A stretch of DNA of 64,000 bases from Pseudanabaena sp. FACHB-2040 (GCF_014696715.1 NZ_JACJQO010000010.1:124001-188000); one strand, 5' to 3'. Positions 45,523 through 55,419 are shown, counted from the stretch's first letter. The notes: generated from the sequence alone by a model not told the origin. Program-made: numbers and translations.

Positions 45523-45592
45523 AGGGATGGAGAAGGTGAGGGGGATGGAGAAGATGAGGGGGATGGAGAAGATGAGGGGGATGGAGAAGATA
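45523..45592. repeat. 18-bp tandem repeat, about 3.9 copies
   Basis: Units of GGGGATGGAGAAGATGAG (plus strand), the first copy slightly different (AGGGATGGAGAAGGTGAG) and the last truncated. It sits just upstream of the acylphosphatase start and is purine-rich on the plus strand. The period being a multiple of three extends the acylphosphatase reading frame without stops. Confidence 0.9.
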
Positions 45593-45696
45593 GTTCTTGT
45601 ATCTTAGGTTTCTGAACATCTCCAGAGTATCAGCCTTCCCCTGCACAAGACACTAGGCATTTGCCTCTCGTTGTCGCCCCTGTTCCTCTACCCCCC

Positions 45697-46125
45697 CTAC
45701 CCCTCCCAATTGGGGGGCTGGGAGAGCTGCTGCTCAATTTTTGCTAGGCAAGCAGTTACAGCTGCTGCTTCGTCAGGATCAATGCTGCCTAGCCGGGTCA
45801 ACCGCCAGTGAACTGACCGGCGCAGATCTTCTATTTCCTGGTGCAAAATGGCGATCTGGGCGCTGTCTGGAGCGTGTATTTCTGCTTCTGCCAGTTCGGC
45901 TTCGAGATTGGCCAGTTCACGTTTTAGGTGGGCTTGGGCGGCTTCGGTTTGCACCTCCACCCCTCCAGTTTTTACCACGCAGTAAATCTCCATCAGCCGC
46001 CGCAGGCGATCCGGAAAAGCAGACGAAATGCCGGCAGCTGAGGTGGATGTGGCTTCTCCGGGGTTTAGGTGAGCCAGTAGGTGATCAATTTCTGCCACCG
46101 TCAGCTTGGGTTCAGGCGGGTTCAT
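45697..46125 (-). CDS. Conserved coiled-coil protein coupled to uvrC
   Basis: 142 residues, acidic and mostly helical. The central part ([46 protein letters not shown]) looks like a coiled coil. The start overlaps the end of uvrC by 14 bases, so translation is coupled. No motif for catalysis and no signal. I do not recognise a family with a known function; the position suggests but does not show a link to repair. Confidence 0.75.
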   Translation of the reverse strand: MNPPEPKLTVAEIDHLLAHLNPGEATSTSAAGISSAFPDRLRRLMEIYCVVKTGGVEVQTEAAQAHLKRELANLEAELAEAEIHAPDSAQIAILHQEIEDLRRSVHWRLTRLGSIDPDEAAAVTACLAKIEQQLSQPPNWEG

Positions 46126-48013
46126 CGGCTGTTTCTGTGGCGGGATGGAAATAGTCGTAGATCTGCTGCGCTAAGTGGGGGCCAATGCCAGGAACGGTCG
46201 CTAGCTGCTGGGGTGAAGCTTCTCGGATATAGTCGATGGAGCGGAAGGCTGCTAGCAGCTCCTTTTGGCGGTGCTGGCCCAAGCCCGGAATTTCTGAGAG
46301 CCGGGACCGGCGCATGCGATCGGTGCGTTTTTGGCGGTGGAAACTGACGGCAAAGCGGTGGGCTTCGTCGCGCAGGCGACGTAGCAGCTGCACTCCCGGC
46401 TGCTCGGCTTCGGTTTCTATAGGCTTAGACTCACCAGGGAGAAAGATCTCTTCACGCTTTTTGGCTAGGCTAACGACTTTAAGTTCTTGCAGCAGGTTGA
46501 GTTCTCGCAGCACCTCAACTACCGCAGAGAGCTGCCCCTTACCGCCATCAATCATCACCAAATCAGGCCAATCAGGATCGCCATGCCGCCGCTTTTCTGG
46601 GTGGGCGGCATAGCGGCGGAAGCGGCGGCGAATGACTTCGGCCATGCTGGCAAAGTCATCGGAGTGCCCAGCTCGGACCTCGGGATTTTTAATCTTGTAG
46701 TGACGATAGTGCTGCTTGGCAGGCAGTCCGTCGACGAAGACCACCTGGGAGGCTACGGCATCAGACCCCTGAATGTGGGAGATGTCATAGCCCTCAATGC
46801 GGCGGGGCAGGTCGGGCAGGTCGAGCATGTCTGCCAGATCGAGCACGGCCTGGGCATTGCGGTCAGCAAACTGTTGGGTGCGGGCCAGTTCGTATTGGGC
46901 GTTGCGCTCGACCATTTCCACGAGGTTGGCCTTGGTCTGGCGCTGAGGCACTTCAACGGTAACTTTGCGACCCCGACGGCTGCTTAAATATTCAGCCAAG
47001 ATGTCGCCCTCAGGCAGCTCGTGCTGGGCCAAGATGACTGCCGGAATTTCTACCGGATCTACGCTCTGGTAATGGTTCTCCAAAACCCGCTGGAGAATTT
47101 CGCCGAGGGTACCCGACTGGGCATCGGCAACAAAGCCTAGCCGCCCTACCAGCCGTCCGGCCCGCACCTGAAAGATCTGGATGCAGGCGTGCTGTTCGTC
47201 GGTTGCGAGTGCGATCGCATCGCGCGACACGGTATCGTCGGGCAGGGCAACTTTTTGGTCGGCGCACAGCCGCTCTAATCCCTTAATCTGATCGCGCAGG
47301 CGGGCAGCCTGCTCAAACTTAAGGTCTTCTGCTGCTTTTTCCATTTGCTGGGTGAGCACATCCACCAGCTCTGTCGTTCGCCCCTGAAAGACCATCGCCA
47401 CGCGCTGCACGATCTTGTGGTAGTCCTCGGGGGAAATCAGCTCCTGGCAGACGCCAGGGCAGCGCCCGATGTCGTAGTTAAGGCAGGCGCGGTCTTTAAA
47501 CAGGGGCTGGGGCCGCTGCCGCAGCGGAAAAATTCGCTTGACTAGATTCAGCGTGCTCCGCAGCAGCCCGACGTCTACATAGGGGCCGTAGTAGCGGTCT
47601 TTAAGGCTTTTGCGCCGCTTGCGGGTGATGTAGATGCGGGGGTAGTCTTCAGACCACGTGATGCAGAGGTAGGGATATTTTTTGTCATCTTTCAGCAGCA
47701 CGTTGAAGTGGGGCTGGTGCTGCTTGATCAGGTTGGCCTCTAGGGCCAGCGCCTCGGCCTCAGTGTCGGTAACGATGAACTCGATTTCTGCAATGTGCAT
47801 CACCATAATGGCGGTGCGGGGCGCGTGTCCGTGGGTGTCGCGGAAGTAGGAGCGAACACGCGATCGCAGACATTTGGACTTGCCAATATACAAAATCTGG
47901 TCGCGGGCATCGCGCATGAAGTAAACCCCTGGCTCCTTGGGGATCTCCTTCAGTCGTGCCTCAAGCTTCTCGGGGTTATGAATTAGGGTTAGAGCCGGGG
48001 CGATCGAGTCCAC
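46112..48013 (-). CDS. uvrC: Excinuclease ABC subunit C
   Basis: Makes both incisions in nucleotide excision repair with UvrB. 633 residues from a GTG at 48013. Domains in order: GIY-YIG nuclease ([29 protein letters not shown], ~28-58), Cys-rich segment ([17 protein letters not shown]), UVR/UvrB-binding helix pair ([22 protein letters not shown]), RNase H-like endonuclease ([34 protein letters not shown]) and a C-terminal helix-hairpin-helix ([16 protein letters not shown]). Complete. A coiled-coil gene follows in a 14-base overlap. Confidence 0.97.
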   Translation of the reverse strand: MDSIAPALTLIHNPEKLEARLKEIPKEPGVYFMRDARDQILYIGKSKCLRSRVRSYFRDTHGHAPRTAIMVMHIAEIEFIVTDTEAEALALEANLIKQHQPHFNVLLKDDKKYPYLCITWSEDYPRIYITRKRRKSLKDRYYGPYVDVGLLRSTLNLVKRIFPLRQRPQPLFKDRACLNYDIGRCPGVCQELISPEDYHKIVQRVAMVFQGRTTELVDVLTQQMEKAAEDLKFEQAARLRDQIKGLERLCADQKVALPDDTVSRDAIALATDEQHACIQIFQVRAGRLVGRLGFVADAQSGTLGEILQRVLENHYQSVDPVEIPAVILAQHELPEGDILAEYLSSRRGRKVTVEVPQRQTKANLVEMVERNAQYELARTQQFADRNAQAVLDLADMLDLPDLPRRIEGYDISHIQGSDAVASQVVFVDGLPAKQHYRHYKIKNPEVRAGHSDDFASMAEVIRRRFRRYAAHPEKRRHGDPDWPDLVMIDGGKGQLSAVVEVLRELNLLQELKVVSLAKKREEIFLPGESKPIETEAEQPGVQLLRRLRDEAHRFAVSFHRQKRTDRMRRSRLSEIPGLGQHRQKELLAAFRSIDYIREASPQQLATVPGIGPHLAQQIYDYFHPATETADEPA

Positions 48014-48441
48014 AAACGATATAGCAATTACATCTCTGCGACCTCTAGGATAACGAGAAACGGAGCTAGCAGCGGATTGGCTTGCCGATCTGTAACCATA
48101 GGAAAACCGAACCGAGCTGTGGCTTAGGCGCGGTCGTCATGAGGTATCTCATAACACTTGGGAATGCTATGTAGCTTAGCAAGAAGATTAGCGAGAGAAT
48201 TTTTTGCGCAGAATTTTATTCTTAAGTCCTCCGCTTTATGGCTGAATTTTAGTTGTATTTCCGTCCGTATATTTACTTTTAATTTAAGTGCTATTGATAA
48301 CTGATTTCGAAGCTTAAAAAAACTAGCCTTTTATGCAAAGATTACCTGAGTAAAGCATTTTTTAGCGGAATAGGAAAGAGAACTAAAGTATCTTTTTTTA
48401 CAGACAGTTCCTTGTCGTCATTGTTGATTACCTAAAGTCCT
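48014..48441. other. Divergent AT-rich intergenic region
   Basis: 428 bases between uvrC (minus) and a small plus-strand gene, clearly more AT-rich than the flanks from about 48190 onward. It should carry both promoters. I looked for tRNA, terminator and repeat signals and saw none that convince. Confidence 0.4.
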
Positions 48442-48642
48442 ATGGAAAGAAGAGAGTTTGAGGACCGATATCGAGAGCAGGTCAGAGTGATTCTGAACCA
48501 GCTGCAATCGGCCATGATGGTGTCGTCACGACTAGAAGTTTCTTTGGCGGATATCGGCCATTCTGTTCAGGCGTTAACCCGTGACGTAGAAAAGTTTTTG
48601 TCAGAAGAGGAACCCGGAGACCCGCCCGGTTCAACCTTATAA
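48442..48642 (+). CDS. Small helical protein, unknown
   Basis: 66 residues, charged, predicted by eye as a single long amphipathic helix pair (EFEDRYREQVRVILNQLQSAMMVSSRLE, DIGHSVQALTRDVEKFLSEEE) with a Pro-rich tail. I recall comparable short proteins in other cyanobacteria. Its stop overlaps the stop region of the convergent receiver-domain gene by 6 bases. No signal or membrane span. Confidence 0.65.
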   Translation: MERREFEDRYREQVRVILNQLQSAMMVSSRLEVSLADIGHSVQALTRDVEKFLSEEEPGDPPGSTL

Positions 48643-49035
48643 GGCGCAGTATCTAGCGACCGACTGAACCAGTTCCTGCAGCCGGATAGGTTTGACCAGG
48701 TACGCCTGAATGCCTAAAGCTTCTGCTTTTTCGCGGTCGGCATCAAAGGCGTACCCTGACACTACGATGATGGGCAAGTGCTGCCAGTCGCCATCGGAGC
48801 GGATTTGTTGAATGAGTGTAGATCCGTCAATTTCTGGCAGGCATAGGTCTAGCACCAAGACATGAGGCCGAAATTCCTTGAGGTGTAGAAACAGATTTAA
48901 GCCCTCTGACAAAGCCAGAACCTGATACCCGCAGTAGCGTAAGTATTCTGAGAAAAACATCCGGTTGGCGTAGTCGTCTTCTACTAGCAGGATGCGGTTT
49001 TGTGAAGGTATTAAGGATGGAGGTAGGGGTTCCAT
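48637..49035 (-). CDS. Stand-alone response-regulator receiver domain
   Basis: 132 residues from the ATG at 49035. This ATG shares its A with the TGA stop of the aminotransferase gene; a TTG one codon upstream is less likely. The receiver motifs are intact: acidic pocket in LLVEDDYANR, phospho-acceptor Asp in VLVLDLCLPEIDG, switch Ser in IIVVSGY and Lys in AYLVKPI. There is no output domain. No histidine kinase is near, so its partner is unknown. The tight coupling to an aminotransferase is unusual. Confidence 0.92.
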   Translation of the reverse strand: MEPLPPSLIPSQNRILLVEDDYANRMFFSEYLRYCGYQVLALSEGLNLFLHLKEFRPHVLVLDLCLPEIDGSTLIQQIRSDGDWQHLPIIVVSGYAFDADREKAEALGIQAYLVKPIRLQELVQSVARYCAL

Positions 49036-50237
49036 CAAGACTGGGTTCCGGAGAAAGGCATATTATTCCTCAAATTTAAGAACTGAGCAACTTTTTCAAT
49101 TGCGGCTGTCAGTATCTCTGGGGGATATACCAGGGCAATGCGAACGTAGCCTTCTCCAGCTTTACCAAAGCCTCGACCGGGAGCCATTGCTACCCCTGTT
49201 GCCTGCACTAGACGGGTGCAGAAATCGATTGAGTCTTGAGCCCAAGGTTCTGGGAGTTTGGCCCAAAGATACATCGTGGCCTCAGGGACGCTCACGTTCC
49301 AACCGATCTGCTGCATGGCTTGAACACAGGCATCGCGGCGCTGGCGGAAGGTGTTGACGGTCTGCTGCACGCAGTCTTGAGGGCCGTTGAGGGCTGCGAT
49401 CGCACCCCGCTGAATGCCTCGATACTGGTTGAAGTCTACGTTGGCCTTGACCTGGCGTAGCGCCCTAATGATAGTTGGGTTGCCGATAGCGTAACCAATG
49501 CGAAAGCCCCCCATGTTGTAGGACTTGGACATAGAGAAGAATTCGATTGAAACAGTTTTATCTGGGTCGGCCTGGAGCACAGAGGTGGCGGGCTTGCCGG
49601 TAAAGGTGACATCGGCATAGGGAAAGTCGTGGGCCAACACCAGGTTGTGCTGTTGGCAAAAGGCTACGGCTTCTTGCCAAAAACTGAGAGGCGCTGAGGC
49701 GGTGGTGGGATTGTGCGGGTAGCTCAAGACCATGAGGCGAGACTGCTCTAGCACCGCTAGGGGGATCTCGTCAAAGCGGGGCAAAAAGCCGTCCTCGGCT
49801 CGCAGCGGCATCGGGTAAATCTGGCCGCTAGCTAGGTATACCCCACCAGCATGGGATGGATAGCCGGGGTCCATCAGGAGGGCAAAGTCGCCTGGGTTGA
49901 GCAGGGCCAAGGGCAGGTGGGCCGTGCCTTCCTGAGAGCCGACCAGCAGCAGCACTTCCGTTTCAGGATCGACAGCTCCCCCGAACTTGCGGGTATACCA
50001 ATCAGCGGCAGCCTGCCGAAATGCCTGGGTGCCGGAAAAGAGACAGTAGCCGTGGCTCTGAGGGTCGGGCAGAGCAGTTGCGATCGCATCTAGTACGTGC
50101 TGAGGGGTTGGCAGATCGGAGGATCCCAGAGAGAGGTCAATGACCTGCTGGCCATTTGCGATCGCTTGAGCCTTAGCCCGATCCATATCGGCAAAAACAT
50201 TCGCCTGAAGCGGCTCCATCCGTTTAGCAATCTGCAT
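49035..50237 (-). CDS. Class I/II PLP-dependent aminotransferase (DapL/aspartate aminotransferase-like)
   Basis: 400 residues, fold type I. The PLP Lys is in SMSKSYNMGGFRIGYAIG (~243). Other markers are LSLGSSDLPTPQHV, LLLVGSQEGTAHLPLALLNPGD, SYPHNPTTA (Asn-Pro motif), FPYADVTF (Asp/Tyr) and a C-terminal YVRIALVYP (Arg for the substrate carboxylate). The sequence is of the type annotated as LL-diaminopimelate or aspartate/alanine aminotransferase in cyanobacteria; the exact substrate cannot be fixed by eye. Its stop overlaps the start of a receiver-domain gene. Confidence 0.9.
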   Translation of the reverse strand: MQIAKRMEPLQANVFADMDRAKAQAIANGQQVIDLSLGSSDLPTPQHVLDAIATALPDPQSHGYCLFSGTQAFRQAAADWYTRKFGGAVDPETEVLLLVGSQEGTAHLPLALLNPGDFALLMDPGYPSHAGGVYLASGQIYPMPLRAEDGFLPRFDEIPLAVLEQSRLMVLSYPHNPTTASAPLSFWQEAVAFCQQHNLVLAHDFPYADVTFTGKPATSVLQADPDKTVSIEFFSMSKSYNMGGFRIGYAIGNPTIIRALRQVKANVDFNQYRGIQRGAIAALNGPQDCVQQTVNTFRQRRDACVQAMQQIGWNVSVPEATMYLWAKLPEPWAQDSIDFCTRLVQATGVAMAPGRGFGKAGEGYVRIALVYPPEILTAAIEKVAQFLNLRNNMPFSGTQS

Positions 50238-50454
50238 AACCTAACCTCTCGGGGGTATCTCCTCTCTTATAGCAAGTGCAGCGATCTCTAAGCGCATTTT
50301 TTGAGGAGACATTCTGCACGCTCACCTACCCATTGCCCAGCAAAATATCCTCAGTTTGGACCTGTGCGCAGCGCCATGTGCCCTGGGTGCAAACCCATAG
50401 CCCCTCGGGTATGGCTTCGCTAGTGCACCCCACCAGGAATTGCATATTCCTACG

Positions 50455-50484
50455 AAAAATCCCCAGGTCTACAGACCTGGGGAT
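50455..50484 (-). terminator. Rho-independent terminator after vipp1
   Basis: On the minus strand ATCCCCAGGTCT-GT-AGACCTGGGGAT (12-bp perfect stem) is followed by TTTTCG. It lies 44 bases past the vipp1 stop. Confidence 0.88.
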
Positions 50485-50527
50485 GCTTGAAATTTATTAA
50501 ATAGAGACTTTGAAAAACTTAATCGCC

Positions 50528-51301
50528 CTACAGCTGATCTAGCTGAGACTTTAGTTCTTCAAGTTCTTTGTCTACGGCTACGTCTTGGGGTGCTGTTGCG
50601 GCAGGTTCTTCACTAGCAGGCAGCGAGGCCTGACCCACAGAACCACCCGAAAGCTGGGCCTTCATGGCTTCTAGCTCAAGATCGACATCGCCCCCAGCCT
50701 CTAGCGCGGCAAACTGGCTTTCTAGATCAGCGCCAGCCAGTTCTGCTGCTGCCTGCGACTGAGCCTCAATCTGCAGAACCTTTTCCTCCATGCGCTCAAA
50801 AGCCCCAATGGCACTTGTGGTGCTCATGCGGCCCATTGTGTTTTGTAGCTGCTCATTGGCCTTGGCCGCACTGGCCCGAGCCTTGAGCATGTCTTTCTTG
50901 GTTTTGGCCTCAGAGATCTTGCTCTCTAAAGCGATCAGGTTGCGCTTAAGCTGATCGACCGTACCTGCCTGCTGGTCTAGCTGGCCTTTTAACGCCGCCG
51001 CTGTCTCAGACTGGGTCTTCCGCCGCACCAGCGCTTCACGAGCCAGCGCTTCATCGCCCTTTTGCAGCGCTAGCTGAGCCCGCTGCTGCCAGTTGCCCGA
51101 CTCTGTATGCGCTCGCTCATACTGCTGCTGTACCCGCTTTTGGCTGGCAATGGCGCTGGCAACCGCCTGGCGCATTTGCACCAGATCTTCCTGCATGTCA
51201 ATAATGGCCTGCTCCAAAATCTTTTCTGGATCTTCGGCTGAACTTACTGCTGCGTTCAGGTTGGCCCGAACCACTCGACTAACTCGATCAAATAACCCCA
51301 T
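50528..51301 (-). CDS. vipp1: VIPP1/IM30, PspA-family thylakoid membrane remodelling protein
   Basis: 257 residues, almost wholly helical. The start MGLFDRVSRVVRANLNAAVSSAEDPEKIL is the membrane-binding first helix and hinge of the ESCRT-III-like PspA/VIPP1 family. Long coiled helices follow (ALAREALVRRKTQSETAAALKGQL, KTKKDMLKARASAAKANEQL). The C-terminal extension beyond PspA (VDKELEELKSQLDQL after a Pro/Ala linker) marks VIPP1 rather than PspA. It forms rings and rods that maintain thylakoids under stress. Monocistronic with a good terminator. Confidence 0.95.
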   Translation of the reverse strand: MGLFDRVSRVVRANLNAAVSSAEDPEKILEQAIIDMQEDLVQMRQAVASAIASQKRVQQQYERAHTESGNWQQRAQLALQKGDEALAREALVRRKTQSETAAALKGQLDQQAGTVDQLKRNLIALESKISEAKTKKDMLKARASAAKANEQLQNTMGRMSTTSAIGAFERMEEKVLQIEAQSQAAAELAGADLESQFAALEAGGDVDLELEAMKAQLSGGSVGQASLPASEEPAATAPQDVAVDKELEELKSQLDQL

Positions 51302-51593
51302 GACCGTTTCCTTACAATCGTGGTCTCATACAACTAGGGTACTCACTGAGGTTGCGGTCTGTAACCCAAGACCTCAGACGGCAAGAGCAAGCCCCGCCTG
51401 CCCTAGTCTTAACATACCTAGTCGTGTCCCCTGGTACGCTTAGCACTAATTTCAGCAAGACTATCGGGTTCTATAGGGAAACGCACCCTGCCAATGGGGA
51501 GAGTTGCAGATCAACAGCGGCAAGTCGCCAATCAGTGCCTCCTAAGCTCGGTTGGCGGTCAAGCCGGGAAAATTCCCTGATCGGCAGAAATTT

Positions 51594-52466
51594 TTAGGGA
51601 TTGCAGTAATTACATTGGGCGGGGTCTGCTTTCTCTTGCTGATTGGGGAATAAAACCTTTTGCTGGAAACTGCACTTTTGACAGGCATAGCGAGTGGCCA
51701 GTATCAAATGGGTAGGAGATCCACACCAAGCGCAGGGCAATCCAGCCTGCTGCTCAACTATGTCCAATCCTGGGCAACCGCACTGGGGGCAACACTGGCG
51801 GATCTTCTGAACCAGGTTTTCGGTGGCTTGAGCAATGATCTTCATGCGAGTCGGATTATGCATTGCTCGCATGTCTGTTTCTAGATGAGCCTGACCAAAT
51901 CGGCTTAGCATCTCAGTCACTGCTTCGGTCAAGGCTTCTGCTGTAGTGATGTCTTTGATGATGTCGGCTGGCGCTGCTGATGGCGCTGCCATCACCACCA
52001 ATCCGTGGGTTGGAAAATCTACTTTTTGGGCAAAGGTGTGAGCTTCTTCTAACTGGGTTACCTGAATATGGCTGAAATTTGTCTCCGTCGAAAGGGCTGT
52101 GCCCACAATCTCTAGATCATTAACCAGATCGATCAAGACGACAATTTCCCGGCTGTAGGGCAGAAAGGGAATAGCAGGATGCATGCCAAAGCTGCCCTCA
52201 CTCGCCAGCGCCAAATCGCTGCCGGTAAGCTGCAATGCGGCTTCGGCTTTGAGCCGGGCCGCACTGAGCTGATCGCCCGAACGTTTAACATCGCGGGTAA
52301 AGGTGCCAAACTGATCGGTGTCTAAAGCGGGAACAACAACCTGTATCCCCAATTCCTGCTGCAGTAACGGGGTAATGACCTGCTCTTTGCGGTGCATGGT
52401 GGCCAATACCGCCGTTCTGCCGTGGAATAGAGAATCACGCTGCTGTTCAATCGTCGTCATGGGCAA
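51594..52466 (-). CDS. DUF6671-type protein with C-terminal zinc ribbons, at the end of the cmp operon
   Basis: 290 residues. The N-terminal part (GRTAVLATMHRKEQVITPLLQQELGIQVVVP, ALDTDQFGTFTRDV, ASEGSFGMHPAIPFLPYSREIVVLID) has the look of a conserved catalytic or binding domain of unknown function. The C-terminus has four Cys pairs (CPQCGC, CAWC, CQKC, CNYC), most likely two zinc ribbons. The start overlaps the cmpD stop by 20 bases, so it is translationally coupled to the bicarbonate transporter. I assign DUF6671 from memory; no function is established. Confidence 0.75.
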   Translation of the reverse strand: MPMTTIEQQRDSLFHGRTAVLATMHRKEQVITPLLQQELGIQVVVPALDTDQFGTFTRDVKRSGDQLSAARLKAEAALQLTGSDLALASEGSFGMHPAIPFLPYSREIVVLIDLVNDLEIVGTALSTETNFSHIQVTQLEEAHTFAQKVDFPTHGLVVMAAPSAAPADIIKDITTAEALTEAVTEMLSRFGQAHLETDMRAMHNPTRMKIIAQATENLVQKIRQCCPQCGCPGLDIVEQQAGLPCAWCGSPTHLILATRYACQKCSFQQKVLFPNQQEKADPAQCNYCNP

Positions 52467-53292
52467 AGCGGTTATAGAGATAGTCCAGAATGTAGTTTCG
52501 CAGCTTATAGAATTCAGGATCTTCCATAATGCGATCGCGATCGCGCGGGCGAGGAAAGGGAATATCGATTACCTCACCGATGGTAGCAGCCGGACCGTTG
52601 GTCATCAGCACCAGGCGATCGGCCAGAAAAAGGGCCTCATCAATGTCGTGCGTAATCATTAGAACTGTGCAGCGATGATCGTTCCAGATCTTGAGCAGTT
52701 CAACCTGCAGTTCCTCTTTAGTAATCGCATCCAGCGCACCAAAGGGCTCATCTAGAATCAAGACCTCTGGCCGAACGGCTAGGGCACGGGCAATGGAAAC
52801 TCGCTGCCGCATGCCGCCTGAGAGTTGTCCGGGCTGTTTGTGGGCAGCGTCTGCTAGCCCCACCATCGTTAGGTGCTCGCGGACAATCTGCTTTTTCTCT
52901 GCTTCAGACTTGCGGGGATGCACAGAATCTACCGCCAGATAAATATTCTCGTAAGCGGTGAGCCAGGGCAGTAGAGCATAGCCTTGAAACACCACCATGC
53001 GATCGGGGCCGGGTTCTTTGATGCGTTTACCGTGTAGCGTAACGAGCCCATCACTTGGCTGGGAAAACCCTGCCACCATGTTGAGCAGCGTTGTTTTACC
53101 GCAGCCAGAATGACCAATCACGCAAATAAATTCACCTGCTTGGACCTGGAGGTTGACATCTTTTAGAACGACGTAGTCCCCTTTGGGAGTTGGGTAGACC
53201 TTAGAAACCTTCTGAATGTCAAGAAGGGCTTCTTGATGCGAGAGTGAAACTTGCCGTCTGGATTGGGTAGTTAGCGTTTTCATAGTAAGCAA
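52447..53292 (-). CDS. cmpD: Bicarbonate (CmpD) / nitrate (NrtD)-type ABC transporter ATPase
   Basis: 281 residues, one ABC ATPase domain: Walker A GHSGCGKTT, Q-loop VFQGYALLPWLT, signature LSGGMRQRVSIARAL, Walker B VLILDEPFGALD and switch His in MITHDIDEAL. The N-terminus has a 25-residue Ser/Gln-rich extension. With CmpC it powers uptake through CmpB. CmpD and NrtD cannot be told apart by sequence at this level; bicarbonate is inferred from the CmpA residues and from the neighbouring carbonic anhydrase and SbtAB genes. Lies 123 bases after cmpC. Confidence 0.85.
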   Translation of the reverse strand: MLTMKTLTTQSRRQVSLSHQEALLDIQKVSKVYPTPKGDYVVLKDVNLQVQAGEFICVIGHSGCGKTTLLNMVAGFSQPSDGLVTLHGKRIKEPGPDRMVVFQGYALLPWLTAYENIYLAVDSVHPRKSEAEKKQIVREHLTMVGLADAAHKQPGQLSGGMRQRVSIARALAVRPEVLILDEPFGALDAITKEELQVELLKIWNDHRCTVLMITHDIDEALFLADRLVLMTNGPAATIGEVIDIPFPRPRDRDRIMEDPEFYKLRNYILDYLYNRFAHDDD

Positions 53293-53415
53293 GAGGAGGA
53301 GTATTTGGCAGTGTCGTGGACTTGAGGTGATTGGCTGTTGTGCAAAGCAGCTTTTACAAATGGGCTGGACCTATTTAGAGCCAACCTCGGCAGCAGAGAG
53401 ATGCGGTTATCTCTG

Positions 53416-55419
53416 CTACGCAGATTTAGGCAAGGGATTTGCTAAGGCCACATCTGCCATGTAGATGTCGTGCTTAACATCCAGGCTGTTTAGGTAAGCG
53501 ATCGGATCATCTGCATTGAAGGTTGTGCCGTCAAACAATCGAATAGGTCCTCGGCTGTAGGTGATATCTGATAGGCCTAGTTCCCGAGCCGCTGTACTAA
53601 ACACGCTGACTCGACAAACCCGTTCCAAAATCTCAACCCAGTTGCGGGGAAAGGGAACGTCGCCCCAGCGGGCCATTTGCGTCATCATCCACAGGTGTTC
53701 TGTGCGGCTGGGCCGGTTCATGCCTTGGCCGTAAAACTGGTGGTGGGCATACTCACGAGGGGAAGGATGAATGCTGCATACCTGAGGGTTGGGGTCACCT
53801 AAGTAGATATATTGCAAATCAGTTCCCAGGTACTCGCGGCGAGATAAAATCTCGCGAATTTCCTCGTGGTTGGCCTCATCCATGCAGTAGCGGCAGGCTT
53901 CTAGCAAGGCTTTGACCAGCGCAATGTGGGTGTTGGGATAGGCGAGCGCCCAATCTTCCCGCACACCCAACACTTTGCCCGGATGCCCGTTCCACACTTC
54001 TAAGTCGGTGGCAATTGTGTATCCGATCCCTTCGACGGCGGCTCGTACATTCCAGGGCTCGCCGACGCAGAAACCATCGATATTTCCGGCCTGCAGGTTG
54101 GCAATCATTTGGGCGGGTGGAATCGTGTCGAGCTGAACATCTTGATCAGGATCGATGCCGCCTGCTGCTAGCCAGTACCGGAGGAGAAGATTGTGCATCG
54201 ATGCCGGGTGAACCATGCCAAATGTATGGCGGGTATTTGGCGTTTGTAGCAACAGGTGTTTTAGGTCTTTCAGGGTGAAAATGCCCTGATCATAGAAGCG
54301 TTTGTCTAGCGTGATGGCGTTGCCGTTACGGGTTAGCGTTAGGGCACTGACTACGGGAAGAGAGCGACCATCCACTCCGCCTAGGGTTAACCAGACGGGC
54401 ATGCCTGCAGGCATTTGAGCTGCATCTAAGTAGCCGCCTGCAAGACCATCCTGAATACCGCGCCAGCTGGTCTCGCGCACCAGGCTAACCTCATCGAGAC
54501 CGTGATGAGCAAAGAAGCCTTTCTCTTTAGCGATTGCTAACGGGGCGCAGGCCGTCAGCGGCACAAAGCCTAGCTCCAGGTTGACTTTCTCTAAGCCATG
54601 ACGGGCAACGGCTCCTTTTTTGCGCGCTCGCAACTGCTTGATTCGCTTTTGCTGGTTGAGAAAGTAGATAATCTCGCTCCGCATGGAGTAATAGCTGGGA
54701 TGGTTTACCACCTCTAGCCGCTTGCGGGGGCGGGGAATATCGACTTCCATGATCTGGCCGATCTTAGATTCGGGGCCATTGGTGAGCATGACAACGCGAT
54801 CGCTCAGCAGCAGCGCCTCATCGACATCGTGTGTCACCATCACGGCGGTCACGTTGCTCTCTTCGCAGATTTTCATCAGCTGTTCCTGCAGGTTGCCGCG
54901 CGTGAGTGCATCGAGTGCACCAAAGGGCTCATCCAGCAGCAACAGCTTGGGGCGAATAGCTAGGGCACGTGCGATCGCAACCCGCTGTTTCATCCCTCCA
55001 GACAGTTGGCTAGGGGGCTTGTCGGCAGCATGGCGCAGTCCTACTAAGTCAATCTGCCGTTCAACGATGGCGCGTCGTTCTGGAGGCGGCATGTGAGAGA
55101 GCACCTCATCTACAGCCAGGGCGATATTTTCTCGTACCGTCAACCAGGGCAATAAAGAGTAGTTTTGAAATACCACCATCTTGTCAGGCCCAGGTCGGCG
55201 AACCGTTTCACCATCGAGGATGACCAGGCCCTCCGTAGGCAAATCCAGACCAGCAATCATATTTAGCAGGGTCGACTTACCGCAACCAGAGTGACCAATT
55301 AGCGAGATAAACTCACCTCTTTGGATGTCTAGATCAATGCCCTTCAACGCGACGTAAGAATCGCCATTGGCTAGGGGAAACGTCTTCTCAATGTTTTCAA
55401 CAGCAACAAAGGTCTTCAT
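53416..55419 (-). CDS. cmpC: CmpC/NrtC-type fusion: ABC ATPase plus substrate-binding-like regulatory domain
   Basis: 667 residues. Residues ~1-260 are an ABC ATPase (GHSGCGKST, VFQNYSLLPWLT, LSGGMKQRVAIARALA, LLLLDEPFGALD). A basic linker (LRARKKGAVARHG) leads to a CmpA/NrtA-like domain from ~280 ([62 protein letters not shown]) that lacks an export signal and so is cytoplasmic. In NrtC this domain inhibits transport in response to nitrogen status; the same kind of control is likely for bicarbonate. Operon with cmpB (77-base gap) and cmpD. Confidence 0.88.
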   Translation of the reverse strand: MKTFVAVENIEKTFPLANGDSYVALKGIDLDIQRGEFISLIGHSGCGKSTLLNMIAGLDLPTEGLVILDGETVRRPGPDKMVVFQNYSLLPWLTVRENIALAVDEVLSHMPPPERRAIVERQIDLVGLRHAADKPPSQLSGGMKQRVAIARALAIRPKLLLLDEPFGALDALTRGNLQEQLMKICEESNVTAVMVTHDVDEALLLSDRVVMLTNGPESKIGQIMEVDIPRPRKRLEVVNHPSYYSMRSEIIYFLNQQKRIKQLRARKKGAVARHGLEKVNLELGFVPLTACAPLAIAKEKGFFAHHGLDEVSLVRETSWRGIQDGLAGGYLDAAQMPAGMPVWLTLGGVDGRSLPVVSALTLTRNGNAITLDKRFYDQGIFTLKDLKHLLLQTPNTRHTFGMVHPASMHNLLLRYWLAAGGIDPDQDVQLDTIPPAQMIANLQAGNIDGFCVGEPWNVRAAVEGIGYTIATDLEVWNGHPGKVLGVREDWALAYPNTHIALVKALLEACRYCMDEANHEEIREILSRREYLGTDLQYIYLGDPNPQVCSIHPSPREYAHHQFYGQGMNRPSRTEHLWMMTQMARWGDVPFPRNWVEILERVCRVSVFSTAARELGLSDITYSRGPIRLFDGTTFNADDPIAYLNSLDVKHDIYMADVALANPLPKSA

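Noticed and set aside
45491-45646. N-terminal extension of acylphosphatase with HPPHLL repeats
   Set aside because: It arises from the 18-bp tandem DNA repeat, lacks family similarity, and the usual start is at 45490.
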